From Sediminicola sp037203765 (GTDB lineage: Bacteria > Bacteroidota > Bacteroidia > Flavobacteriales > Flavobacteriaceae): a stretch of DNA of 64,000 nucleotides. Location of the stretch: contig NZ_JBBCAS010000005.1 of NCBI RefSeq assembly GCF_037203765.1, forward strand, positions 62,001 to 126,000, given 5' to 3'. Below are positions 50,437 to 58,790 of this stretch, in pieces. The notes below the pieces were generated by a model. The model did no database searches, was not told where the DNA came from, and was given only the letters and a program-made list of their open reading frames with translations. Position 1 is the stretch's first letter; each line of letters begins with the position of its first letter. A program made the translations under genes and the position numbers.

Positions 50437-51108
50437 CTACTGTTCAAAATATAATGCATACCCCTGCAATCCCGTATTCAACATGTCCACTACCCCTTTA
50501 TTGGTCACCGTTGCCCCAGAAATACCATCTATGGGGTACCTTCCTTCCATGATGACCGAACCCTGTTTTTGCAGTCCAAAGGTATTGCCGGAAACTACAA
50601 GCTTTTTACCTTCAAATTGTTCTTGGAAGGAGGCCCGCTCTATTTGCGCCCCATAGCCTTCCGTCTCCGCCCTATGTCCAAATCTGATTTTTAAGATTTC
50701 ATCTGTTTTTTGGTCCACCAGGAGCTTGGCCCAAATGGGTCCTCCAAAACCCTTTCCTTTGACCATGATGATAAACCGGTCTGTTCCTGAAATTTCCATT
50801 ACCGGTAATTTTTGGTCTTTTTTGGTATTGGGGAACGACTTAAAAAGGGCGACGCCACTTTCCAAATCCAAGGAGGTGCTTTGGCCAGATCTGTCCACAG
50901 CTTTAAAGCCCAGGATCTTGCCAACGGCAGCAATTTTGGCAGTATCGATATCTGCAAAATGCAGTAGCTCTCCTACGATAGGATCTACCTTTTGAACCGG
51001 ATGCGGGGCAGCTTCAACAGTTGCTGCCTTTGGTGGCTCCACTTTGTTATTTTCCTTACAACCCCAAAACAAAGTTGAAACCAGAAAGATGATTGTTATT
51101 TTTTTCAT
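50437..51108 (-). CDS. FMN-binding (NqrC/RnfG-like) lipoprotein
   Basis: 223 residues. The lipobox VSTLFWGCKE puts the lipidated Cys at residue 17. The C-terminal FMN-binding domain (about 110-215) has the flavinylation motif D-x-x-S-G-A-T at 194-200 (Thr200 the predicted FMN site), as in NqrC and RnfG. It should be an extracytosolic flavoprotein modified by ApbE. No nqr or rnf genes are near, so it is a stand-alone flavin carrier. It overlaps the HEAT-repeat gene by 4 bp. Confidence 0.82.
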   Translation of the reverse strand: MKKITIIFLVSTLFWGCKENNKVEPPKAATVEAAPHPVQKVDPIVGELLHFADIDTAKIAAVGKILGFKAVDRSGQSTSLDLESGVALFKSFPNTKKDQKLPVMEISGTDRFIIMVKGKGFGGPIWAKLLVDQKTDEILKIRFGHRAETEGYGAQIERASFQEQFEGKKLVVSGNTFGLQKQGSVIMEGRYPIDGISGATVTNKGVVDMLNTGLQGYALYFEQ

Positions 51109-51617
51109 GAGGATGTCAGTTTTCGTATTCTGGAGTTTAGGGAGGGGATATTTTCCCTCTTTAATGTTATGATGAGTTGTTGCAACTCTTTTTCCATATC
51201 AAGATATTCTAGATTCATATCATGGATGGCCTGCAAGGCATTGACCCGTACAATGCTACTTTCAGCACTATTGGTGGCCCATGAGGTAAGCACCTTATAT
51301 GCCATGGTTCTTTTGGCGGGCACCAGTTTTAATCTCCCTACCATTTGTGCCAGGTGCCATTTAAATTCCTTGTGCTCTGCCGTTTGTAAAAATTCTAGGA
51401 TTTCGTCTTCATGTGATTCCAAATATTTGGGATGGTCCCTTGAGATTTTTTCGAGGGCATCGGCAGCACGCATCACCAATAGCCGATCTTCGCGATGCAA
51501 AAAATGGAATATGGCATCAAAATCTGTTTGGGTCCTTATAAGGTCCCTTAACTCATCAGCCTTGGCTGCTGAGCGAAGATCTCCACCCTCGAGATATTTG
51601 ATCGGATCCTTGATCAT
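51105..51617 (-). CDS. HEAT-repeat-like protein
   Basis: A 170-residue, all-helical protein. Paired helices such as FDAIFHFLHREDRLLVMRAADALEKI and WATNSAESSIVRVNALQAIHDM have the spacing of HEAT repeats (about three to four). It has no signal peptide, no membrane segment and no catalytic motif, so it is probably a protein-binding scaffold. It overlaps the genes on both sides by 4 bp, a tight three-gene operon. The partner is unknown. Confidence 0.7.
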   Translation of the reverse strand: MIKDPIKYLEGGDLRSAAKADELRDLIRTQTDFDAIFHFLHREDRLLVMRAADALEKISRDHPKYLESHEDEILEFLQTAEHKEFKWHLAQMVGRLKLVPAKRTMAYKVLTSWATNSAESSIVRVNALQAIHDMNLEYLDMEKELQQLIITLKRENIPSLNSRIRKLTSS

Positions 51618-52375
51618 GCCCCGAGCATTCCGCCATCTACCACATGCATGGCACCTGTAATGTAGGAACTTTCATCTGAGGCCAAGAACAAGGCCAGTTT
51701 AGCTATTTCTTGAGAGTCCGCATAGCGCTTTAACGGAATAGTACTCTCAAAGCCTTTGATCACTTCCTCAGGATTGTCTGGAGAGATTTCCTTTTCAATC
51801 CGTCGCATCATATTATTGTCCACTGGTCCCGGGTGAATGGAATTTACCCGAATCTTTCTGTCGGCACTTTCCAAGGCAGCTACACGCATAATCCCATTGA
51901 CCCCATGTTTACTGGCTACATAGGCGCCCAATCCGGCAAAGCCCTTTAATCCGGCTACCGATGAAGTGATCATTACACTCCCCCCATCTTCCATTTTGGG
52001 CAATACATGTTGGCAACCCAACCATACCCCCTTGAGGTTGACGGCTATCACTTTATCGAACATATCTTCAGGGTAATCTATCAAAGGTTTTGAACAGCCC
52101 TCGATTCCTGCATTGTTAAAGAAAATATCAATTCTACCGAATTCCTTCAAAGTTTGTTGTACATAGTATTGGGTATCCTTGGCCTTGGAAACATCAGCGA
52201 TACAATGGGAGAGATTTGGATTCTTTAAAGATGATAGTGCTTTGTCCATGCTGTTTTGGTCCACATCAACCAACATGACCTTGGCCCCTTCATCCAAGAA
52301 TAATTTTGCTGTGGCCAATCCTATGCCGGCAGCTCCACCTGTAATGATGGCCACTTTGTTCTTTAATCTATTCAT
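51614..52375 (-). CDS. Short-chain dehydrogenase/reductase
   Basis: 253 residues from the ATG at 52375, beginning MNRLKNKVAIITGGAAGIG. The frame could start at 52417, but that is upstream of the predicted transcription start. Motifs include the cofactor loop TGGAAGIG, LVDVDQNS with the Asp that selects NAD, NNAGIEG, the catalytic Ser in ITSSVAG, Y-V-A-S-K as YxxxK, and the C-terminal ITGAMHVVDGGMLGA. Members include glucose and 3-oxoacyl dehydrogenases. The substrate is unknown. It is first of the operon with the HEAT and FMN proteins. Confidence 0.88.
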   Translation of the reverse strand: MNRLKNKVAIITGGAAGIGLATAKLFLDEGAKVMLVDVDQNSMDKALSSLKNPNLSHCIADVSKAKDTQYYVQQTLKEFGRIDIFFNNAGIEGCSKPLIDYPEDMFDKVIAVNLKGVWLGCQHVLPKMEDGGSVMITSSVAGLKGFAGLGAYVASKHGVNGIMRVAALESADRKIRVNSIHPGPVDNNMMRRIEKEISPDNPEEVIKGFESTIPLKRYADSQEIAKLALFLASDESSYITGAMHVVDGGMLGA

Positions 52376-52394
52376 GATAGGATTTTTAGTTGGA

Positions 52395-52437
52395 ACAAGG
52401 TATCCATCCCTAGGCAAATTAGGAATGACTAATGTCA
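52395..52437 (-). promoter_or_regulatory. FNR/CRP-type operator and promoter of the SDR-HEAT-FMN operon
   Basis: The operator TGACTAATGTCA (52426-52437). On the minus strand, after 23 bp, lies TACCTTGT (52402-52395), the same 8-mer as at the dodecin promoter. The predicted start is near 52390, 15 nt before the ATG. Confidence 0.65.
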
Positions 52438-52547
52438 GGGGACCATAAAATAAAAGAGGGAACTAGGAATGTTTTTTAAGAAACAAGGCAAGGCATAACA
52501 GGAAGGCGTAAAATAAAATGGCTATAAAAGTGGTCATAATACAAGTT

Positions 52548-53000
52548 TTAAAAAATAATATGTGAACAAATCATCATTTTCAGATCTTTGGGAAGTCCAT
52601 CCCGAATATCTTCCATCTCACCCATAGAAACATATTTTCTCAGGTAAGTAAAAGTGGTATCCACATATTGTTGGGCCACTTCGTCACTGTATTCAAAATC
52701 ATTTACGGCAGAAGGTCCGTCATGGGTCCTCACTAGATCCAAAAATTCGGCCATCTTCTTAACCCTTGGTTTTTTCTGCTTTATATTCCAACCGTTAACA
52801 TACACTGCCTTTAAAAACATGGGCAATTGCGCTATAAACTGTAACGACTCCTCCACGGGTATCATATCCCGAAGGGCATGCAAGGTTGATGTCAATATTC
52901 TCCCTGCTTTGTCCCGATCTTCTCCCAACCCCATTTGCGCAGTATAATCTTTTAAGAAGGTATTTCCCTCCGTTGCATATTGATTGAAATTAAGTGCCAT
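52548..53000 (-). CDS. DUF2267 family protein
   Basis: 150 residues from the ATG at 53000, beginning MALNFNQYATEGNTFL. The start at 53036 is upstream of the predicted transcription start and is rejected. The DUF2267 pattern is visible: GRILTSTLHALRDMIPVEESLQFIAQLPMFLKAVYV. It is all-helical and cytosolic. The family is common next to stress genes; its biochemical role is unknown. It has its own operator. Confidence 0.85.
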   Translation of the reverse strand: MALNFNQYATEGNTFLKDYTAQMGLGEDRDKAGRILTSTLHALRDMIPVEESLQFIAQLPMFLKAVYVNGWNIKQKKPRVKKMAEFLDLVRTHDGPSAVNDFEYSDEVAQQYVDTTFTYLRKYVSMGEMEDIRDGLPKDLKMMICSHIIF

Positions 53001-53024
53001 GACCGTTATATTAAAGGTGGACAA

Positions 53025-53067
53025 TAAAGTTGGCAAATAGTTCCCAATTACAAAATGACCTCGATCA
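53025..53067 (-). promoter_or_regulatory. FNR/CRP-type operator and promoter of the DUF2267 gene
   Basis: The operator TGACCTCGATCA (53056-53067). On the minus strand, after 23 bp, lies CAACTTTA (53032-53025), a weaker -7 element. The predicted start is near 53020, 20 nt before the ATG. Confidence 0.55.
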
Positions 53068-53234
53068 TGTTGCGTGATTACCTATTTTTTTTGAATGATG
53101 GGCAATTCAATCGCAACAGTCTCCAGGGCGACTTAGAGGCTGTAAGGTATGATTAAAAATACATGGCCTTACATTTCCTCCATGAACCATACCATAAAAA
53201 CGGTATAACGAAAATATTGGAAAAAATATAGAAA

Positions 53235-53963
53235 CTATTCCTTGGGAAGATTCTTATACATGTCGGTGGCCTCAATGTAATTCTCTATGAGCTGTGGATT
53301 CATGGAGGGCTCATATGCTGTGGGTTCAATTTGGGTAAAGAACATATCTGTGGAACCCCTTCTTTCAGGCAGGTCCAAAGCTCCCTGAACATACGAACTC
53401 CAATCGAAAAGTTGGTATCCCAGACCATGGTCTATGCATATAAGATCATTGTTGAAATTTACCTCATCGGCATAGTCATCATTGAGCATTTTAAAAATAT
53501 TGCCCAACAACTGTGAGGTGTTTTTTGTGGTGTAGGTTGTAATTTGTCCCAATTCACGGCCCATTACCCCTATTTGCGCATTGTAAGGCAAATTCAAGAA
53601 CAATATGGGTTTGTTTTTTTCTTCTGCTTCCGTGCTAATGGTAACCACATAGGTTCTATTTTCCTTCTTCTTGAACATACTGAAAAATGTGGGCTTTGAA
53701 GAAAAAGGAGTCTTGCTTTTACGAAAGCGGAACTCCACTTTCACATCCATTAATTCCGGATAATAGGACAAGGCAGTGGCTACCTGTTCGGTAATTTCGG
53801 TTGGTATGTCTTTATTGGTCAGGTATTGGGCGTACATGGTAGCATCCAAGGTGTGCTCTTTGAATTCCTTTGTGGGCACCTGTGCCTGTAAAAAGACGGT
53901 ACATGACAAGGTTACAAGGCTCAAGGCCCAAAATTTCCTTGATATATTCATTTTTAGTTTCAT
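53235..53963 (-). CDS. Secreted protein of unknown function
   Basis: 242 residues from ATG 53963 (53951 also possible); the frame extends to 54023 but the added residues are not signal-like. A signal peptide (FWALSLVTLSCTVFLQAQ) is followed by a mature domain with no Cys-based lipobox in the usual place. It holds IGVMGRELGQITTY and LICIDHGLGYQLFDW, patterned like a metallopeptidase-type helix but without HExxH. No family is assigned. No operator with correct spacing was found. Confidence 0.6.
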   Translation of the reverse strand: MKLKMNISRKFWALSLVTLSCTVFLQAQVPTKEFKEHTLDATMYAQYLTNKDIPTEITEQVATALSYYPELMDVKVEFRFRKSKTPFSSKPTFFSMFKKKENRTYVVTISTEAEEKNKPILFLNLPYNAQIGVMGRELGQITTYTTKNTSQLLGNIFKMLNDDYADEVNFNNDLICIDHGLGYQLFDWSSYVQGALDLPERRGSTDMFFTQIEPTAYEPSMNPQLIENYIEATDMYKNLPKE

Positions 53964-54377
53964 GTTATGCTGTTTTAAAGGCATCCATGTCAAAAGGGTG
54001 TTGAAGCGGATGACCATTTTCATCCATACCCTATTTCACATTGAAGACACCTTCCCGCACACTTCCTCATGGTATCTCAGCTATTACAATAAAGTCTGTT
54101 CACTGGTATCACGAGAATGTTGCTTTTAAAACATAACGCTTCAAAGTAATGATTGGTATAAATTACAGGCCCAAATTTCTTCTAGGAGCCAATTAAGGCT
54201 GTCATCCAATAGGCTATTCCTGTGATGTTTAGATGCTCCTATAAGAAAATCCGAGGAACATTTTGGCTGTATTCCCAATAGTATATTCCTCAAAATATAT
54301 GGGGTGTTGAAGGATGCAAAAAACGCTATATTCCTCGATCAGTAGGTTCCAAAAATCAATTCCCGTCAACTTTGGAC
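53964..54377. other. Intergenic stretch without recognised genes
   Basis: 414 bp between two minus-strand genes. It has the imperfect operator-like TGACCATTTTCA (54011-54022) with no -7 element at the right distance. The 10-mer TATATTCCTC occurs twice in the right half. I see no open frame worth calling and no terminator with a T-run. Confidence 0.45.
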
Positions 54378-55388
54378 TTAGGAAATTAACGTTTCGTAAC
54401 CAAGTTCGTTTTTGGATTCCATCCCTTTTGCCCAACAATCTATATTGTAAAACGTGATATCCGCAATATTGGCCAAGGCCTCTTTGGTGACAAAAGCCTG
54501 ATGCGGGGTAAGCAATACATTGTCCAACGCAAGAAGCTGTTTCAAGAGTTCATCCTTTATATCTCCAGTTCTGGAATGATCCTTAAAGAACACTCCTTTT
54601 TCTTTTTCATAAACATCGGTGGCATACCCCGCAATTTCCTTTTTCTTCAGGGCATTGACCAATGCCTTTGTATTGACCACGGCACCACGGGCGGTATTGA
54701 TCAAAAGGGCACTTTTTTTCATGACCTTTAACTGCATGGCATCAATCAAATAGTGGGTTTCGTGTGTTAAGGGCACATGCAGACTAACCACGTCCGATTT
54801 TTTTAGTAATTCTTCCAAAGCCACATATTTAACCCCATAATCCTTGATCAAAGCGGTATCGTGAACAAGGTCATTGGCCAAAATGGTGCATCCGAAACCA
54901 TGCATTATTTTTACCATGATTGCACCTATACCCCCCACACCGATAACCCCTACCGTTTTTTTGTTCAGGTCAAAACCCAAAAGGTCATCTTGTAAAAAGT
55001 TATATTGGTGCACCTGTGTATTGGCCAAAACAATCTTTCTGTTTATGGCCAACAAAAGGGCCACGGCATGCTCTGCAATCGCATAGGGCGAATAGTCAGG
55101 GGCATTGGCCACTTTAAACCCAAACCGTTTGGCGCATTTGATATGGATATTGTTGTAACCTGCAGATCGCAAACTGATGAACTTGACCCCAAAATCCCTT
55201 AACTTCTCCAGAACTGTGAGGGAAGCATCGTCCCCGGAAAATATGGAAATTGCCTCAAATCCGACTGCCTGGTGGGCAGTTTCTGAATCCAGGGCATTGT
55301 GGGTGAAGACCACATGATGGCTATTTTTGTTTGCCTTTTCCAAAAAAGGAACTTCAAATTCCTTTGCACTATAAACCAGTAATTTCAT
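54378..55388 (-). CDS. D-lactate dehydrogenase-like 2-hydroxyacid dehydrogenase
   Basis: 336 residues, a D-2-hydroxyacid dehydrogenase. The NAD motif GVIGVGGIGAIMVKI lies at about 148-162. The catalytic Arg is in NTARGAVVN (about 235), with Glu and His in DVYEKEKG and TPHQAFVT. N-terminal YSAKEFEVPFLEK fits the fermentative LdhA branch. It reduces pyruvate to D-lactate with NADH, a fermentative NAD-recycling step, which fits low-oxygen control. It overlaps the upstream lipoprotein gene by 20 bp and should be read from the operon promoter at 56.5 kb. Confidence 0.88.
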   Translation of the reverse strand: MKLLVYSAKEFEVPFLEKANKNSHHVVFTHNALDSETAHQAVGFEAISIFSGDDASLTVLEKLRDFGVKFISLRSAGYNNIHIKCAKRFGFKVANAPDYSPYAIAEHAVALLLAINRKIVLANTQVHQYNFLQDDLLGFDLNKKTVGVIGVGGIGAIMVKIMHGFGCTILANDLVHDTALIKDYGVKYVALEELLKKSDVVSLHVPLTHETHYLIDAMQLKVMKKSALLINTARGAVVNTKALVNALKKKEIAGYATDVYEKEKGVFFKDHSRTGDIKDELLKQLLALDNVLLTPHQAFVTKEALANIADITFYNIDCWAKGMESKNELGYETLIS

Positions 55389-56025
55389 TTTTTCCTTCCT
55401 TTCTAAATATGATATCTTGTTCTTCCAAAGCCAATACGATCAATTTTATATAATCATCAATGGTTTTATTGATGTCCTGAGGATCTGTAATGTCTATAGT
55501 GCCCCGCCAGATCAGCTGGCGTTCCTTGCCCACGCAAATACAGTACAGGGAAGTCTCTGCATGGTAAACCATAAAATCATCATAGTAATCGTCCCTGTAA
55601 TAAATATCCTGATGCTGCAGGTAGTCGTCCCGAAACCTGCCGTAAATTCCATCTACCTCGGACATTCTCTTGCGAAATGTCTTTTTGTTTTCATAGCCGG
55701 TTACTTTGGTAAACAGGATAGCGTCGAAATCGCGCTCTATCAGCAGGTCCTCCACAGCATCTATCTCTTCTTCCGATTTTTCGGAGGAGGTGAATTCCAC
55801 ATCAAAAAGGTCCAGACTTCGCATGGCCTCAATATCCCTTTTGGTAAATTCCTTGGTCAATTTGGTCTCAAAATCCACTCTTGCCTTTTCATTCTGTGTC
55901 ATTCCCACCACCAGTACCTTGTTGGCATCGAAGATGACTATATCCGGACTTTTCCAATTTTCCACCAATTGAATGGAGGAACAACTGGTCAGCACCAATC
56001 CTAAAACTATGATTAACTTTTTCAT
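55369..56025 (-). CDS. Lipoprotein of unknown function
   Basis: 218 residues. The lipobox LGLVLTSCSSI puts the lipidated Cys at residue 15. The mature part has two alpha/beta halves (VLVVGMTQNEKARVDFETKL; DFDAILFTKVTGYENKKTF) and a Tyr/Asp-rich segment (YYRDDYYDDFMVYH). The general layout resembles DUF4136-like lipoproteins, but I cannot confirm it. It is the middle gene of a three-gene operon. Confidence 0.7.
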   Translation of the reverse strand: MKKLIIVLGLVLTSCSSIQLVENWKSPDIVIFDANKVLVVGMTQNEKARVDFETKLTKEFTKRDIEAMRSLDLFDVEFTSSEKSEEEIDAVEDLLIERDFDAILFTKVTGYENKKTFRKRMSEVDGIYGRFRDDYLQHQDIYYRDDYYDDFMVYHAETSLYCICVGKERQLIWRGTIDITDPQDINKTIDDYIKLIVLALEEQDIIFRKEGKNEITGL

Positions 56026-56076
56026 CTGTATTTTTTTATTGGAAACAAAAGCGGCGGAAGCGGGCAGTTCCCTTTC

Positions 56077-56496
56077 CTAAGGTTTTCTCTTTTTCATAAT
56101 TCCTCCGGCATAATTGAATATCTCCGATTTAAGCAACTGGAACTTCTCCAAAAAATCCACTACCTCTGCCTTGATGGCCTCGTGTTTTTGAAAATAGCCC
56201 AAATCACAGGCGTAATCTGTACACTCCAACATACCGCCCAAATCTTTCTGGTGCCTATCAATGGAATCCATGACCATGATCTTGCGCTCCTTGTTCTTTT
56301 CTATCCGGGTCTCATAGTTTTGTAAACGCTCAAATAGATTGGGGGTATTGGGTTCAAAAAGATAGGAATTCAATAGGTTTTCTATAAATGACACCTCGTC
56401 ACTGACTAGATACAGGGACGATTTCCAATTCAGGGATTCCGTATGCAGTTGCTCTACCTTCTTTTCTTGTTCTGGTCTAATTTTGCTCTTTTCCAT
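56077..56496 (-). CDS. Coiled-coil protein of unknown function
   Basis: 139 residues from ATG 56496; the ATG at 56505 would leave a leader of only about 7 nt. The whole product is helical, with two coiled-coil parts (ERLQNYETRIEKNKERKIMVMDSI; EAIKAEVVDFLEKFQLLKSEIF). It is cytosolic with a basic end (MKKRKP). No family is recognised. It is the first gene of the operon with the lipoprotein and D-lactate dehydrogenase-like genes. Confidence 0.7.
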   Translation of the reverse strand: MEKSKIRPEQEKKVEQLHTESLNWKSSLYLVSDEVSFIENLLNSYLFEPNTPNLFERLQNYETRIEKNKERKIMVMDSIDRHQKDLGGMLECTDYACDLGYFQKHEAIKAEVVDFLEKFQLLKSEIFNYAGGIMKKRKP

Positions 56497-56516
56497 GGTT
56501 AACATCTAATCTAGAG

Positions 56517-56559
56517 CCAAGATATTACCCAAGTGTCGTTATAAAAATGACAAAGGTCA
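56517..56559 (-). promoter_or_regulatory. FNR/CRP-type operator and promoter of the coiled-coil/lipoprotein/LDH operon
   Basis: The operator TGACAAAGGTCA (56548-56559). On the minus strand, after 23 bp, lies TATCTTGG (56524-56517), one base from TAnnTTTG. The predicted start is near 56512, 16 nt before the ATG at 56496. Confidence 0.7.
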
Positions 56560-56570
56560 TGCCCCAAAAC

Positions 56571-57941
56571 TTAGATCACAATTTCCATGACCTCGTTTAA
56601 TTTGGGGATATGCACATTCCATCCATAGGTGTCCCGTACTTTATTTCTAAAGACATCCAGAGCGGTAGGTTCCCCGTGTACCAAGAAGACTTTTTCTGGA
56701 ATATTTTTGATATCCTTAAGCCAATCCATCAGTTCCTGCTGATCAGCATGGGCAGAAAGACTTTCCAAATGGGCCACTGTTGCCTTAACGGGATGGTATT
56801 TGCCAAAAAACTTAAGTTCATGGGCCCCTTCCAACAACTGTCTTCCCCGGGTTCCCTCTGCCATATAACCTACCAAAAGGACCGTGGTGGAGGGCTCATC
56901 TATCAATTGTTTCAAATAGGTCAGAACACGACCTCCCGTGACCATGCCGCTACCGGCGATAACAATCTTAGGCCTGGGGTCATCTATGGTTTTCCAGGTA
57001 TCCTTATAAGAGGCTATAATGTTCACATGATTGCACATGGCCTTATATTCATTCATGGGCAGTTTATGCCAATGCGGATAACTTTCAAAGACCGAAAGCA
57101 CGTTGTTACCCATTGGGCTATCCACAAAAATGGGAATATTGGGAATGCGGTTTTTCTTGTACAATGTCCAGAGCAGATGCATCAAGGACTGCAACCTTTC
57201 CACGGCAAATGATGGAATAATGAGGGTCCCCTGTTGCTGTATGGTCCTTTCTATGAGTCCCACGATCATATCATCCACATACTCCTGGGGATGCAATCTA
57301 TTGCCATAGGTACTTTCCATAAAAAGGTAGTCGGCCCAATCCGGTCTTTCAGGGTCTTCCATAATGCTATCCCCTTTTCTTCCGATATCTCCGGAGAAGA
57401 CAAACATTTTGCCAAAAATTTCCAATTCAATAAAGGTGGCCCCAATGATATGCCCATTGTACCGGAACCTACATCTTATATTTTCGGATAGGGATATCCA
57501 TTGGTCCCGTTCTTCGGCCTTAAAGAGTTCTATGGCCTTTTCAGCTTCCTCCACGGTATAAAATGGCAATGCCGGATCATGGGTGCTATACCCCAATTTA
57601 TTGGCCTGTTCGGCCTCTTCCTCATGTATTTTGGCACTGTCCCTCAAGATGATTGCCGTAATGGAAAGTGTCGGTGCAGTTCCTATGATGTTGCCTTTGA
57701 ACCCTTCTTTGACCAATCTCGGTAGATATCCCGTATGGTCCAGATGTCCGTGTGTAAGCAAAACAGCATTCAATTGATCTGCCCTGATGGGCAAGCGTTC
57801 CCAATTGCGCAATCGCAGTTCCTTGATCCCTTGGAACACTCCACAGTCGATCATCAAATTCAACTCTGGGGTTTCCAGATAGTATTTGGAACCGGTCACA
57901 GTGCCCGAGGCCCCCAAAAAATGTAGTTTTACAATGGCCAT
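56571..57941 (-). CDS. MBL-fold/beta-CASP RNA-processing exonuclease-like protein
   Basis: 456 residues. The metallo-beta-lactamase motifs are LTHGHLDHTGYLPRL (about 62-76), VFSGDIGRK and FLVHGEPTALDVF; the beta-CASP insert has VDSPMG and AGSGMVTGGRVL. This set matches the bacterial YSH1/CPSF-73-type RNA nucleases. Zn ligands appear intact, so it should be active. It is the last gene of a six-gene run. It follows the ATP-cone nuclease by 9 bp. In a dormancy island it may help reshape the RNA pool. Confidence 0.88.
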   Translation of the reverse strand: MAIVKLHFLGASGTVTGSKYYLETPELNLMIDCGVFQGIKELRLRNWERLPIRADQLNAVLLTHGHLDHTGYLPRLVKEGFKGNIIGTAPTLSITAIILRDSAKIHEEEAEQANKLGYSTHDPALPFYTVEEAEKAIELFKAEERDQWISLSENIRCRFRYNGHIIGATFIELEIFGKMFVFSGDIGRKGDSIMEDPERPDWADYLFMESTYGNRLHPQEYVDDMIVGLIERTIQQQGTLIIPSFAVERLQSLMHLLWTLYKKNRIPNIPIFVDSPMGNNVLSVFESYPHWHKLPMNEYKAMCNHVNIIASYKDTWKTIDDPRPKIVIAGSGMVTGGRVLTYLKQLIDEPSTTVLLVGYMAEGTRGRQLLEGAHELKFFGKYHPVKATVAHLESLSAHADQQELMDWLKDIKNIPEKVFLVHGEPTALDVFRNKVRDTYGWNVHIPKLNEVMEIVI

Positions 57942-57950
57942 TTTTCCTGA

Positions 57951-58778
57951 TTACGGATTGCACAATAGTTTGATCTCCTTCATGATTCTAACCTTTCGCG
58001 ACTCGGAAACCCCCAAGTGGTCCAGGAAAAATTTATCGTGTAGTAACTGCTGACAAAGTACCACCTCCCTACTGAGGAGAAACTGCTTTTCGCGTGAACT
58101 GAGCAGGGTGGATACGGTAATGGGATAGAGGCCCAATCTGTCTATGCGGTCTTTGAGTCCGTTGTCCTTGGGATAGTCCCAGCTCAACAGATAGAGTCCG
58201 GCACATTTACCGTACAGGATGGCATCTTCCGTAAAACGCGTATTGGTGGCCACCCAACCAACATCAAAATCCAATACGTTATCTGCCTTGGTGTCCCAAT
58301 GTTTTTTTACGTCCACATATCTGGAATGAATGTACAGGGGCACTTTCACGTTACAGTTCCTCCCTTCCTGACTGTGGAACTTGCACTCTATAATGGTAAC
58401 CTTACCATTTTTTTTGGCAAAGACATCTATTTCATGGTCTACACATATACCGGTCATCACCTTTCCTACCTCGGTATCATATCCCGAGTACCTTAAAATG
58501 GCGCTCACGAATTTTTCAAACGGATAGCCCGTTGGACCAAGTTCATAAATGGCCTTCTTCAGTTTGTATTTGGAGGCATAAATAGCTTGTTTCTTTTTTA
58601 GGATAGCGAACGCCCTATTGTAAATTTCCTTGGTACTGATGCCCTGGTAGAGCTCATCCCGCACCCTATCTACAATAAGATTGACCAGTTCATCGTCTGC
58701 CCCACTGTGTTTCAAGGATTTTCGCAATTTGGACATTGAAAACTTGACCCTTTCCCCAGAAGATTTAACTATTTCCAT
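57951..58778 (-). CDS. ATP-cone plus Mrr-like restriction endonuclease domain protein
   Basis: 275 residues. The N-terminal ATP-cone (about 1-88) has VKSSGERVKFSMSKLRKSL and ISTKEIYNRAFAIL. The C-terminal PD-(D/E)xK domain (about 95-180) has GYPFEKFVSAILRYSGYDTE, then DHEIDVFAKKNGKVTIIECKFH with the Asp and E-x-K catalytic residues. The ATP-cone senses ATP/dATP in ribonucleotide reductases and NrdR. Its fusion to a nuclease suggests cleavage that depends on nucleotide level. No methylase is near. The true substrate (DNA or RNA) is not known. Confidence 0.82.
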   Translation of the reverse strand: MEIVKSSGERVKFSMSKLRKSLKHSGADDELVNLIVDRVRDELYQGISTKEIYNRAFAILKKKQAIYASKYKLKKAIYELGPTGYPFEKFVSAILRYSGYDTEVGKVMTGICVDHEIDVFAKKNGKVTIIECKFHSQEGRNCNVKVPLYIHSRYVDVKKHWDTKADNVLDFDVGWVATNTRFTEDAILYGKCAGLYLLSWDYPKDNGLKDRIDRLGLYPITVSTLLSSREKQFLLSREVVLCQQLLHDKFFLDHLGVSESRKVRIMKEIKLLCNP

Positions 58779-58790
58779 ACCGCCTTGCTT

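Noticed and set aside
54011..54022. TGACCATTTTCA upstream of the secreted protein gene at 53235-53963
   Set aside because: The right half-site is TTCA, not RTCA, and there is no -7 element at the fixed distance.
57951..58778. ATP-cone protein as an NrdR-type repressor
   Set aside because: There is no N-terminal zinc ribbon, and the second half is a PD-(D/E)xK nuclease fold.
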